From Paraburkholderia phosphatilytica (lineage in GTDB: Bacteria > Pseudomonadota > Gammaproteobacteria > Burkholderiales > Burkholderiaceae): 64,000 bases of DNA. The notes below the pieces were generated by a model, which saw nothing but the letters and a program-made list of their open reading frames with translations, did no database searches and was not told the origin of the DNA. Shown in pieces: positions 16,780-24,548 of the stretch. Position 1 is the first letter of the stretch. Each line of letters begins with the position of its first letter. The translations under genes were made by a program, and so were the position numbers. The stretch is taken from the NCBI RefSeq assembly GCF_003443895.1, contig NZ_QQOA01000018.1, positions 62,001 through 126,000 of the forward strand, read 5' to 3'.

Positions 16780-18147
16780 ATGTTTGAAAAAATCCTCATT
16801 GCCAATCGCGGCGAAATCGCGCTCCGTATCCAGCGCGCGTGCCGCGAGCTCGGCGTCAAGACCGTCGTCGTCTATTCCGAAGCCGACAAGGAAGCGAAGT
16901 ATGTGAAGCTCGCCGACGAAGCCGTCTGTATCGGACCGGCGCCGTCGAACCTGAGCTACCTGAACATGCCGGCGCTGATCAGCGCGGCCGAAGTCACGGA
17001 CGCCGAAGCGATTCACCCCGGCTACGGCTTCCTGTCCGAGAACGCCGATTTCGCCGAACGCGTCGAGCAGTCCGGTTTCGTGTTCATCGGTCCGCGTCCG
17101 GAAACGATCCGGATGATGGGCGACAAGGTCACCGCGAAGCAGACGATGATCAAGACCGGCGTGCCGTGCGTGCCCGGTTCGGAAGGCGCATTGCCCGACG
17201 ATCCGAAGGAGATCGTGAAGATTGCGCGCGCAGTCGGCTACCCGGTGATCATCAAGGCGGCGGGCGGCGGCGGCGGCCGCGGCATGCGCGTCGTGCACAC
17301 CGAAGCCGCGCTTGTGAATGCGGTCAACATGACCCGCGAGGAAGCCGGCCGTGCGTTCGGCAATCCGCAGGTCTACATGGAGAAGTACCTGGAGAACCCG
17401 CGGCACATCGAGATCCAGGTGCTCGCGGATTCGTTCCGCAACGCGGTCTGGCTCGGCGAGCGCGACTGCTCGATGCAGCGCCGTCACCAGAAGGTGATCG
17501 AGGAAGCGCCGGCGCCGGGCATCGCGCGGCGGCTGATCGATCGCATCGGCGATCGCTGTGCGGACGCGTGCAAGAAGATGGGCTACCTCGGCGCGGGTAC
17601 GTTCGAGTTCCTGTACGAAAACGGCGAGTTCTACTTCATCGAAATGAACACGCGCGTGCAGGTCGAGCACCCGGTCACGGAACTCATCACCGGCATCGAC
17701 ATCGTGCAGGAACAGATCCGCATCGCGGCCGGCGAGAAGCTCGCGTTCCGCCAGCGCGACATCCAGTTCAAGGGACATGCGATCGAATGCCGGATCAACG
17801 CCGAAGATCCGTTCAAGTTCACGCCGTCGCCGGGTCGTCTCACGTCGTGGCACATGCCCGGCGGTCCCGGCATCCGCGTCGACTCGCACGCGTACAACGG
17901 CTACTTCGTGCCGCCGAACTACGATTCGATGATCGGCAAGCTGATCGCCTACGGCGCGACGCGCGACCAGGCCATCCGCCGGATGCGCATCGCGCTGTCG
18001 GAGATGGTGGTGGAAGGCATCTCGACCAACATCCCGCTGCATCGCGAACTGATGCTCGACGCGAAGTTCGTCGAAGGCGGCACGAGCATCCATTACCTCG
18101 AAAACCGGCTCGCCGCGCGTCAGCAGGCAGCGCCGGAAGAAGCCTGA
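16780..18147 (+). CDS. accC: Biotin carboxylase subunit of acetyl-CoA carboxylase
   Basis: ATP-dependent carboxylation of AccB-bound biotin. The 455-residue ATP-grasp enzyme begins MFEKILIANRGEIALRI. It has the glycine-rich ATP loop KAAGGGGGRGMR near 159-170, the HQKVIEEAPAPG segment, the metal site FIEMNTRVQVEHPVTE near 286-301 and the C-terminal RVNAEDP-like RINAEDPFKF. A short inverted repeat (GAGTT/AACTC, 16764-16776) sits over the ribosome-binding region. The gene is followed by prmA after 14 bp. Confidence 0.97.
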   Translation: MFEKILIANRGEIALRIQRACRELGVKTVVVYSEADKEAKYVKLADEAVCIGPAPSNLSYLNMPALISAAEVTDAEAIHPGYGFLSENADFAERVEQSGFVFIGPRPETIRMMGDKVTAKQTMIKTGVPCVPGSEGALPDDPKEIVKIARAVGYPVIIKAAGGGGGRGMRVVHTEAALVNAVNMTREEAGRAFGNPQVYMEKYLENPRHIEIQVLADSFRNAVWLGERDCSMQRRHQKVIEEAPAPGIARRLIDRIGDRCADACKKMGYLGAGTFEFLYENGEFYFIEMNTRVQVEHPVTELITGIDIVQEQIRIAAGEKLAFRQRDIQFKGHAIECRINAEDPFKFTPSPGRLTSWHMPGGPGIRVDSHAYNGYFVPPNYDSMIGKLIAYGATRDQAIRRMRIALSEMVVEGISTNIPLHRELMLDAKFVEGGTSIHYLENRLAARQQAAPEEA

Positions 18148-18161
18148 GGAACACCGCCGTC

Positions 18162-19064
18162 ATGAGTTACCGGGAACTGGTCGTCGAGCTGGAGCGGGAA
18201 CGCGCCGAGGCATTGTCGGACGCGCTGCTCGAACTGGGCGCGCTGTCGGTATCGGTGGAAGACGCCGATGCGGACACGCCCGACGAACAGCCGCTCTTCG
18301 GCGAGCCCGGTCTCACGCCGGACCGCACCGCGTGGCAGCATTCGCGCGTGATCGCGCTGATCGCGCCGGAACACGACCCCGCGCTGCTGCTCGTCGCGGC
18401 CGCGAACGAGCTGGGCCTCGCAGCGACGCCGCAGTTTGCGCTGCGCGAGGTCGAAGAGCAGGACTGGGTGCGTCTCACGCAATCGCAGTTCGATCCGATC
18501 CAGATCGGCGAGCGGATCTGGGTCGTGCCGTCGTGGCACGACGCGCCGGATCCTGATGCGCTGATCCTCGAACTCGATCCAGGCCTCGCATTCGGCACCG
18601 GCAGCCATCCCACCACGCGTCTGTGCATGGAATGGCTCGAGCAGAACGTGCAGCCGGGCGTCAGCGTGCTCGACTACGGCTGCGGCTCCGGCATTCTCGC
18701 GATTCTCGCGAAGAAGTGCGGCGCGGGTTCCGTCACGGGTATCGACATCGATCCGCAGGCCGTCGAATCCGCCCGCCAGAACAGTGCGCGCAATCACGCC
18801 GACGTCACGTACGGCTTGCCGGCCGACTGCCCTGCCGGCGAGTTCGACATCGTCGTCGCCAACATCCTGTCGAATCCGCTGAAACTGATGTCGTCGATGC
18901 TGTCGTCGAAGGTGAAACCGGGCGGCAGCATTGCGCTTTCCGGCATCCTCGCGCGCCAGGCCGACGAAGTCGCGCGCGTGTACGAACGCTGGATCGATAT
19001 CGCGGTCTGGCGCGAGCACGAAGGCTGGGTCTGTCTTGCCGGAACGCGCCGCGAAAGCATTTAG
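18162..19064 (+). CDS. prmA: Ribosomal protein L11 methyltransferase
   Basis: SAM-dependent trimethylation of ribosomal protein L11. The 300-residue product has an N-terminal substrate-recognition domain (MSYRELVVELERERAEALSD) and the methyltransferase core VLDYGCGSGILAILAKK at 169-185, with acidic GIDIDPQAV and the NILSNPL motif typical of PrmA. LDPGLAFGTGSHPTT precedes the core. It starts 14 bp after accC, so it is in the same transcript. Confidence 0.96.
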   Translation: MSYRELVVELERERAEALSDALLELGALSVSVEDADADTPDEQPLFGEPGLTPDRTAWQHSRVIALIAPEHDPALLLVAAANELGLAATPQFALREVEEQDWVRLTQSQFDPIQIGERIWVVPSWHDAPDPDALILELDPGLAFGTGSHPTTRLCMEWLEQNVQPGVSVLDYGCGSGILAILAKKCGAGSVTGIDIDPQAVESARQNSARNHADVTYGLPADCPAGEFDIVVANILSNPLKLMSSMLSSKVKPGGSIALSGILARQADEVARVYERWIDIAVWREHEGWVCLAGTRRESI

Positions 19065-19109
19065 AATAGGGCGTATAACCATCTTCGGCCATCGGCTGCC
19101 CTGCCCGAC

Positions 19110-21116
19110 ATGCTTCTTGCAACGCGTTGCCCGTTCTGCGAAACCGTCTTCCGTCTGCTGCCGGCGCATCTATCCGCGCGGCGCGGACTCGTACGGTGCG
19201 GACATTGCCAGGAAGTCTTCGACGCATCGGGCAGCCTGTACGAGCTGCCCGCCAGCGGAGACTTTCGCTCGGCCATTCCGGTATCGGCCGAAACCGCTGC
19301 CGCGCTGACAGCAGGCGTCGAACTGCCGGCGCAGGCCACACCGGTTGCGCCATCCACACCGGCCGCAGCTTCCACCGAATACCTCGACACGCCGGCGCCG
19401 CCGTCGCATTCCGCGAGCGCGGAACCCACTGCGCCATTCGATGCTGGCGCCACTTCGCATGAAGCGGCCGGTGACGATGAATCGCGGGAAACGGTACATC
19501 GCGATTCGCCCGCCGAACCCGGCGCGCACGTCACGCCCGCGCACGAAATGTCGGCGCCGCCCGTCGAGCACGATGCCGCGCCGTTCGGCGTCATTCACGC
19601 TGCGGAACCGTCGGAGCCTTCCGCGCCTTCGGAACCTGAACCGGCACGCGAACATTTCAACGACTCGCTGAACGCACAACCGCTGCATCGCGACGCGTTC
19701 AGCAATCCGCCGGACGCGTCGAGCCAAGCGGCACATGAGCCGTCCGACGAAGCACTCGGCAAACATGCCGGTGTCGCGACACCCGCATGGGGCGAGCACG
19801 CGGCAACGCCGCCGTTCAATGCGCCGCACGACACGCACGGCCAGGTCTCGCGACCCGCGGGCGCAGGGCCGGACATGCCGGGCACGCCGCCGGACTTCGC
19901 GTCGCCGTCGTGGGATCCGTGGGCGCCTCCGCCGGATGTTCAGTTCGACGAAAAGCTGCGCTACAGCCGGGCCGATCTGCCGTACACGACCTTCGCGCCG
20001 GCCGTCGCGCCGATGCGCCGTCCGAAGCAGGAAATGCAGCGCGCGGCGTTCGAACCGCACGCGCATCCGGAGCCGTACGCGGAAGCGCACCCGGAGCCAC
20101 ACGCGCAGCCCCACCCCGAATCGACGCTGCCGCCCGATCACGTGGAGCCGGGTTTCATGCCCGCGCCGGCGCTCGAGCGCGAGTTGCCGCCGCCGCACGA
20201 ATGGAAGCCGGTCGAGCGCGAGGTGCCGCCGCCAGCGCCGCCGTCACCAGCGCCTGCAGCTGCGCCGCACGCCGTGCAGGCGGATGCGGCGGAACCGTCG
20301 TTCGCCGGTCACGCTGCGCGAACGTCGATCGATCGCGAAAGCGAACTGCGCGAACCGCGCGAGCCGCGTTTCGGCCCCGAGGCCGGCGAGCCCTATGTCG
20401 GTCCGTCCACCCAGGCGCAAAGCGAACCGCCATTCGGCGAGCCGTTCGGCGAGTCGTACCGTGACGCGCACCGCGAGCCGGCTGCCGACCCGTTCAATGA
20501 TCCGCTCAGTGATCCCTTCACCGAGCCGCCGCCCGCCGCCAGGCCCTATGGCCAGCCGTTCGCGGCGCCGCTCGCGGATGACGGCGGCGAACACTTCGCC
20601 GTGATCCGCGAGACACGCAGGCACGGCGCCCGGTCGACCGGCTGGACCGTGCTCGGCGCGATGATCGCCGTGTTGCTGGTCGTGCTGCTGATCGCGCAGG
20701 TTGCGTGGTGGCAGCGCGAATCGGTGATGGTCTACTGGCCGGCGTCGCAGCCGCTGTTCGCGCAGGCGTGCGAACAGCTCGGCTGCACGGTGGCGCCGCC
20801 GCGCGATATCGATGGGCTCGTCGTCGAGCCGTCGGATCTGCGCGAAGTGGAGAACAATCCGCACAAGCTCGAGCTGAGAATGCCGCTACGCAACCGCTTC
20901 AGCGTCGCGCTCGCGTATCCCGCCGTCGAGCTGACGCTGCTCGACGAGCACAACAACATTGTCGTGCGGCGCGTGCTGTTGCCGCAGGACTATGTCAGGC
21001 CCGGTACCCCAATCGGCGCCGGCTTGCCGGCGCACTCCAGCCAGACCATGATCGTGCGTCTCGACCTCGGCACCGCAGTGGCGTCGAACTTCCTCGCACA
21101 GATCTTCTACCCGTAG
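19110..21116 (+). CDS. DUF3426 zinc-ribbon membrane protein with long disordered linker
   Basis: 668 residues. The N-terminus carries a zinc ribbon of the MJ0042/DUF3426 kind, CPFCETVFR with CGHCQEVFD about 22 residues later. Roughly residues 50-510 are Pro/Ala/Glu/His-rich low complexity with EPHA-like repeats. A transmembrane helix (VLGAMIAVLLVVLLIAQVAWW) lies near 515-535, followed by the DUF3426 extracytoplasmic domain with two cysteines (QACEQLGCTV). The function of the family is not known. Related proteins usually have a shorter linker. It is 45 bp after prmA. Confidence 0.88.
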   Translation: MLLATRCPFCETVFRLLPAHLSARRGLVRCGHCQEVFDASGSLYELPASGDFRSAIPVSAETAAALTAGVELPAQATPVAPSTPAAASTEYLDTPAPPSHSASAEPTAPFDAGATSHEAAGDDESRETVHRDSPAEPGAHVTPAHEMSAPPVEHDAAPFGVIHAAEPSEPSAPSEPEPAREHFNDSLNAQPLHRDAFSNPPDASSQAAHEPSDEALGKHAGVATPAWGEHAATPPFNAPHDTHGQVSRPAGAGPDMPGTPPDFASPSWDPWAPPPDVQFDEKLRYSRADLPYTTFAPAVAPMRRPKQEMQRAAFEPHAHPEPYAEAHPEPHAQPHPESTLPPDHVEPGFMPAPALERELPPPHEWKPVEREVPPPAPPSPAPAAAPHAVQADAAEPSFAGHAARTSIDRESELREPREPRFGPEAGEPYVGPSTQAQSEPPFGEPFGESYRDAHREPAADPFNDPLSDPFTEPPPAARPYGQPFAAPLADDGGEHFAVIRETRRHGARSTGWTVLGAMIAVLLVVLLIAQVAWWQRESVMVYWPASQPLFAQACEQLGCTVAPPRDIDGLVVEPSDLREVENNPHKLELRMPLRNRFSVALAYPAVELTLLDEHNNIVVRRVLLPQDYVRPGTPIGAGLPAHSSQTMIVRLDLGTAVASNFLAQIFYP

Positions 21117-21187
21117 TCGGCACTCGAACGTCCGCCATCCGGCGGACGACTATCACGTCAATCTCTGACGAATCTTCGGAGCACACA

Positions 21188-21688
21188 ATGAGTCAAGTCA
21201 CGCTGGGCGGCAATCCGATCGAAGTAGGCGGCACGTTTCTGTCGGTGGGTCAAAGCGCCCCCGAGTTCTCGCTGATCGGCAAGGATCTGCAACCCCTCAC
21301 GCTCGCCGCGTTCGCCGGCAAGCGCAAGGTTCTCAACATCGTCCCGAGCCTCGACACGCCGACCTGCGCGACGTCGACGCGCAAGTTCAACGAAGCCGCC
21401 GCGAGCCTGAACAACACCGCGGTCATCGTGATTTCGGGCGACCTGCCGTTCGCGGCGTCGCGCTTCTGCTCGACGGAAGGTATCGCGAATGTCGTCACGG
21501 CATCGACGTTCCGCGGCCGCGAGTTCGCGAAGGCCTACGGCGTCGACGTGACGAGCGGCCCGCTCACCGGTCTGACGGCGCGCGCTGTCGTCGTGCTCGA
21601 CGAGAACAACAAGGTCGTGCACTCGGAGCTCGTCGGCGAGATCAAGAACGAACCGAACTACGACGCCGCGCTCGCCGCACTGAAGTAA
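21188..21688 (+). CDS. tpx: Thiol peroxidase (lipid hydroperoxide peroxidase)
   Basis: Thioredoxin-dependent peroxidase of the Tpx class, 166 residues. Peroxidatic Cys60 is in PSLDTPTCATSTR and resolving Cys94 in SRFCSTEG, matching the E. coli Cys61/Cys95 pair. The usual MSQVTLGGNPIEVGG opening is present. Periplasmic or cytoplasmic location is debated in the family; no signal peptide is seen here. The ATG at 21188 follows GGAGCACACA. A strong hairpin follows the gene. Confidence 0.97.
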   Translation: MSQVTLGGNPIEVGGTFLSVGQSAPEFSLIGKDLQPLTLAAFAGKRKVLNIVPSLDTPTCATSTRKFNEAAASLNNTAVIVISGDLPFAASRFCSTEGIANVVTASTFRGREFAKAYGVDVTSGPLTGLTARAVVVLDENNKVVHSELVGEIKNEPNYDAALAALK

Positions 21689-21708
21689 GCCGTTCCGCAT
21701 CACGCTCC

Positions 21709-21735
21709 GCGCCGCGCTTCGTGCGCGGCGCTTTC
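21709..21735 (+). terminator. Intrinsic terminator of tpx
   Basis: A 9-bp perfect GC stem (GCGCCGCGC/GCGCGGCGC) with a 5-nt TTCGT loop is followed by a short TTTC run, 20 bp after the tpx stop. The U-tract is short but the stem is strong. Confidence 0.65.
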
Positions 21736-21881
21736 GTATCATCGGTCGTTGCGATGCCTGCCGGTTAGCCCCCCGCGCGTTATGCAGGTCTGCCACCTGC
21801 CGGTATCGCACTACGACCACGAGTCACGGCTCGGCTCGAGAAAAGCCGGGTCCTGTCCGATTACTACTGGGAAGATCGATC

Positions 21882-22823
21882 TTGGCCACGCTGATCAGCG
21901 GTTCGCTCGCCTACGACAACATCATGAAGTTCGAAGGCCGTTTCCGGGAGCACATCCTGCCCGAGCAGGTGCACATCCTGAACGTGAGCTTCCTCGTGCC
22001 GACGATGCGCCGCGAATTCGGCGGCTGTGCCGGCAACATCGCCTATTCGCTGCATCTGCTCGGCGGCGACGCGCGCCCGATGGGCACGCTCGGCGCGATC
22101 GACGGGCAGCTCTATATGGAGCGCTTCGCCGCGCTCGGCATCGCGACCGACATGGTCCGCGTGATGCCCGACATGTACTCGGCGCAGGCGATGATCACGA
22201 CCGACCTGGAAAACAACCAGCTCGCCGCGTTCCACCCGGGCGCGATGATGCAGTCGCACGTGACGCGCGTCGAGGATGCAAAAGACATCAAGCTCGGCAT
22301 CGTCGCGCCGGACGGCTTCGACGGCATGATCCAGCACTCCGAACAGTTCGCCGCCGCCGGCATTCCGTTCATCTTCGATCCGGGCCAGGGGCTGCCGCTC
22401 TTCGGCGGCGAGTCGCTGCGCCGCATGATTGAACTTGCCACTTACGTGGCGGTCAACGACTACGAGGCCGCGCTCGTCAGCAACAAGACGGGCTGGTCGA
22501 TCGACGAAATCGCATCGCGGGTCGATGCGCTGATCGTCACCCGCGGCGAGCACGGCGCGCAGATCCATCATTCGGGCAGCATCGAAGACATTCCGGCGGT
22601 CAAGGCGCAGCAGGTGCTCGACCCGACCGGCTGCGGCGACGCGTTCCGTGGCGGCCTTCTGTACGGCATCGAAAAGGGCTTCGGCTGGGCGGCCACCGGC
22701 CGTCTCGCGAGCCTGATGGGCGCGCTGAAGATCGAACATCAAGGGCCGCAGAACTACGCGCCGACGCGCGCGGAAATCAACGAACGATTCAGGCAGGCAT
22801 TCGGTCACGACCTGCCGCAATAA
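21882..22823 (+). CDS. PfkB-family carbohydrate/nucleoside kinase
   Basis: Ribokinase-fold kinase, 313 residues. The N-terminal GSLAYDNIM and GGCAGNIAYSLHLLGG motifs are those of adenosine-kinase-like PfkB proteins, and the catalytic DPTGCGDAFRGGLLYGI lies near 247-263 with the GxGD-type Asp. Substrate cannot be told from sequence; nucleosides and sugars are both possible. The start is a TTG at 21882 reading MATLISGSLAYDN, since no ATG precedes the conserved region. It stands alone after the tpx terminator, 193 bp downstream. Confidence 0.88.
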   Translation: MATLISGSLAYDNIMKFEGRFREHILPEQVHILNVSFLVPTMRREFGGCAGNIAYSLHLLGGDARPMGTLGAIDGQLYMERFAALGIATDMVRVMPDMYSAQAMITTDLENNQLAAFHPGAMMQSHVTRVEDAKDIKLGIVAPDGFDGMIQHSEQFAAAGIPFIFDPGQGLPLFGGESLRRMIELATYVAVNDYEAALVSNKTGWSIDEIASRVDALIVTRGEHGAQIHHSGSIEDIPAVKAQQVLDPTGCGDAFRGGLLYGIEKGFGWAATGRLASLMGALKIEHQGPQNYAPTRAEINERFRQAFGHDLPQ

Positions 22824-22842
22824 ATTGAGTGGGAGTCTGACA

Positions 22843-23322
22843 ATGCAATCGACCATGAGTCGCATGGTGGTGGCCGGCCTGATCGCCGGCACGCTCGCCA
22901 TGTCGGGGTGCGCGTACAACAGCAGTTCGGCGGACGTCTACACGGCGTCGCAGGCGCAGCGCGAGGAAACGGTCCGCATGGGCACCGTCGAAAGCGTGCG
23001 CGCGGTGAAGATCAGCTCGAACAACGGCCAGCCGAGCGGCCTCGGCGCGATCGGCGGCGGCGCGATCGGCGCGGTGGCCGGCAGCGCGATCGGCGGCGGC
23101 CGCGGCTCGATCGTGACCGGCATCATCGGCGGTATCGCGGGCGCGGTGGCGGGCAATGCGGTCGAGAACGGCGTCGCGATGCGCGACGGCCTCGAGGTCA
23201 CGGTGCGCCTGGACAACGGCGATCTGCGCGCGATCACGCAGAGCGCCACCGGCGAAATCTTCCAGGCGGGCGATCGCGTCCGTCTGCTGTCCAGCGGCGG
23301 CGTGACGCGGGTCACGCACTAG
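22843..23322 (+). CDS. Glycine-zipper outer-membrane lipoprotein (SlyB/PcpY-like)
   Basis: 159 residues. An N-terminal lipoprotein signal ends with lipobox MSGC at Cys25. Residues about 60-105 form a Gly-zipper (GAIGGGAIGAVAGSAIGGG and GIIGGIAGAVAGNAVENG), the 2TM glycine-zipper domain of SlyB-like envelope lipoproteins. The C-terminus is a small beta-rich domain (LEVTVRLDNGDLRAITQ). Likely anchored in the outer membrane and helping envelope integrity. It begins 19 bp after the PfkB-kinase stop and is followed by a terminator. Confidence 0.9.
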   Translation: MQSTMSRMVVAGLIAGTLAMSGCAYNSSSADVYTASQAQREETVRMGTVESVRAVKISSNNGQPSGLGAIGGGAIGAVAGSAIGGGRGSIVTGIIGGIAGAVAGNAVENGVAMRDGLEVTVRLDNGDLRAITQSATGEIFQAGDRVRLLSSGGVTRVTH

Positions 23323-23378
23323 CCTCGTTTCTCTTTCCCCTGTATCGCGGCGTCAGCTGGGCGCCGCGGTTTCCTCGA

Positions 23379-23410
23379 ACGCATGCGCTCCCCTGTGCAT
23401 GCGTTTTTTT
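23379..23410 (+). terminator. Intrinsic terminator of the glycine-zipper lipoprotein gene
   Basis: ACGCATGC/GCATGCGT forms an 8-bp perfect stem with a 10-nt loop, followed by seven Ts (23404-23410). Confidence 0.85.
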
Positions 23411-23417
23411 ATGGGCG

Positions 23418-23454
23418 AAAAAAATCCCGTCGGCCGCGAAGCGGCGACGGGATT
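23418..23454 (-). terminator. Intrinsic terminator of the H1-like gene
   Basis: AATCCCGTC/GACGGGATT outer stem with an inner GCCGC/GCGGC stem. On the minus strand the hairpin is followed by a run of Ts (the A-run at 23418-23424). It lies 75 bp after the H1-like stop and back to back with the plus-strand terminator. Confidence 0.8.
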
Positions 23455-23529
23455 CATGACTGAGCCCCGTTCCTCAGTCGGCCGGCGCGTACATAGCGCG
23501 CCAGTTATCTGGCCTGGGTAGTCGTTTTA

Positions 23530-24096
23530 TTACGGACGGCTACCGGTCGGGAACGGCCATGCAGCAGCCGGGTTCAACGCGGTCTTCACCGTTGCAGCAG
23601 GTGCGGTCGACGCAGCGGGCGCAGCGGCAGCAGGCGCAGCAGCAGCGGCGGCCTTCTTCGCGGCAGCCTTCTTCGCAGGCGCAGCCTTCTTGGCAGGAGC
23701 AGGCTTCTTGGCGGCAGCCTTCTTCGCAGGCGCTTTCTTCGCAGCCTTCTTGGCTGCGGTCTTCTTCGCCGCGGCCTTCTTGGCCGGTGCAGCCTTCTTC
23801 GCCGCGACCTTCTTCACCGCGACTTTCTTGACTGCTGCCTTCTTCGCCGGCGCCTTCTTGGCTGCAACCTTCTTCGCCGCGACCTTCTTCACCGCGACTT
23901 TCTTTGCAGCAGCCTTCTTCGCCGGTGCCTTCTTCGCTGCAACCTTCTTCGCCGCGACCTTCTTCACTGCGACCTTCTTCGCCGCAACCTTCTTCACCGC
24001 GACTTTCTTCGCAGCGGCCTTCTTCGCCGGAGCAGCCTTCTTCGCAGCGACCTTCTTCACAGCGGCTTTCTTAGCAGCCTTCTTGGCAGTTGCCAT
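23530..24096 (-). CDS. Histone H1-like DNA-binding protein (AlaLys-rich repeats)
   Basis: 188 residues composed almost wholly of Ala, Lys, Val and Pro, with AAKK, VKKVAAKK and APAKKA repeats from residue 5 to about 150, then an Ala-rich stretch and a short non-repetitive end (NPAAAWPFPTGSRP). This is the composition of bacterial H1-like nucleoid proteins (BpH1 of Bordetella, HctB type), which bind DNA through charge. The start at 24096 is favoured because AAGGAG lies 7 nt upstream; an ATG one codon earlier is closer. Repeat-rich coding DNA makes length variation between strains likely. Confidence 0.9.
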   Translation of the reverse strand: MATAKKAAKKAAVKKVAAKKAAPAKKAAAKKVAVKKVAAKKVAVKKVAAKKVAAKKAPAKKAAAKKVAVKKVAAKKVAAKKAPAKKAAVKKVAVKKVAAKKAAPAKKAAAKKTAAKKAAKKAPAKKAAAKKPAPAKKAAPAKKAAAKKAAAAAAPAAAAPAASTAPAATVKTALNPAAAWPFPTGSRP

Positions 24097-24099
24097 CAT

Positions 24100-24548
24100 T
24101 TTCTCCTTCAGGTTTTTCAGATGAGTAAGTTCAAACAACACCCTTCGTCAAAACCCGCTTCCCGCGGACGCTTATCAAGGCGGTCGCTACGAAGCGGGCT
24201 ATTCATCGGCGTACGCAGTCGATGCGCGCTTACGCTAATGAATACGGTAAGGCGCGCCGTGCCAGTGGGCACCGCGCGCCAGGTACGGTCGGCGTCGGAT
24301 ACCGACGCCGGCAATCGTTTGATCAGGCCGCTGGCCGATGGACCAGCGCCTTTCTCCGGGGGGAAGTTTGCCCATCCCACTGAAGGGTTCGCAAAGTGCC
24401 GGTGGTCAAAGTGAGCCGCGAAGGCGCGTAGCTCACTGGGCGGGCTTTGCATCAGGCGTTCCTGCTCCTCATCATCTTCGCCGGCGCGCGCCGCGTGCGC
24501 GCTGCCAGCATCCCCATCAACTTGTTGCGCGAGGCACTCGACTCAGGG
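24100..24548. other. 449-bp spacer between nrdB and the H1-like gene
   Basis: No convincing ORF. It contains two strong adjacent hairpins (24251-24310) downstream of nrdB and, next to the H1-like gene, a weak promoter-like TTGACG (24151-24146, minus) without a good -10. Nothing else is recognised. Confidence 0.55.
24251..24310. repeat. Two adjacent strong inverted repeats downstream of nrdB
   Basis: Hairpin 1 pairs 24251-24263 with 24268-24280 (12 of 13 bp, loop AGTG). Hairpin 2 pairs CGGCGTCGG (24290-24298) with CCGACGCCG (24302-24310), 9 bp perfect, loop ATA. Neither has a T-run on either strand, so they are not standard intrinsic terminators. They may protect the nrdB 3' end or hold a regulator site. 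Confidence 0.6.

Noticed and set aside
23530..24096. Dense short repeats that might suggest a CRISPR array
   Set aside because: The repeats are in-frame codons for Ala and Lys, without constant spacers or repeat length.
24121..24452. Overlapping ORFs in the nrdB/H1 spacer
   Set aside because: No ribosome sites or conserved motifs, and the two strong hairpins lie inside them.
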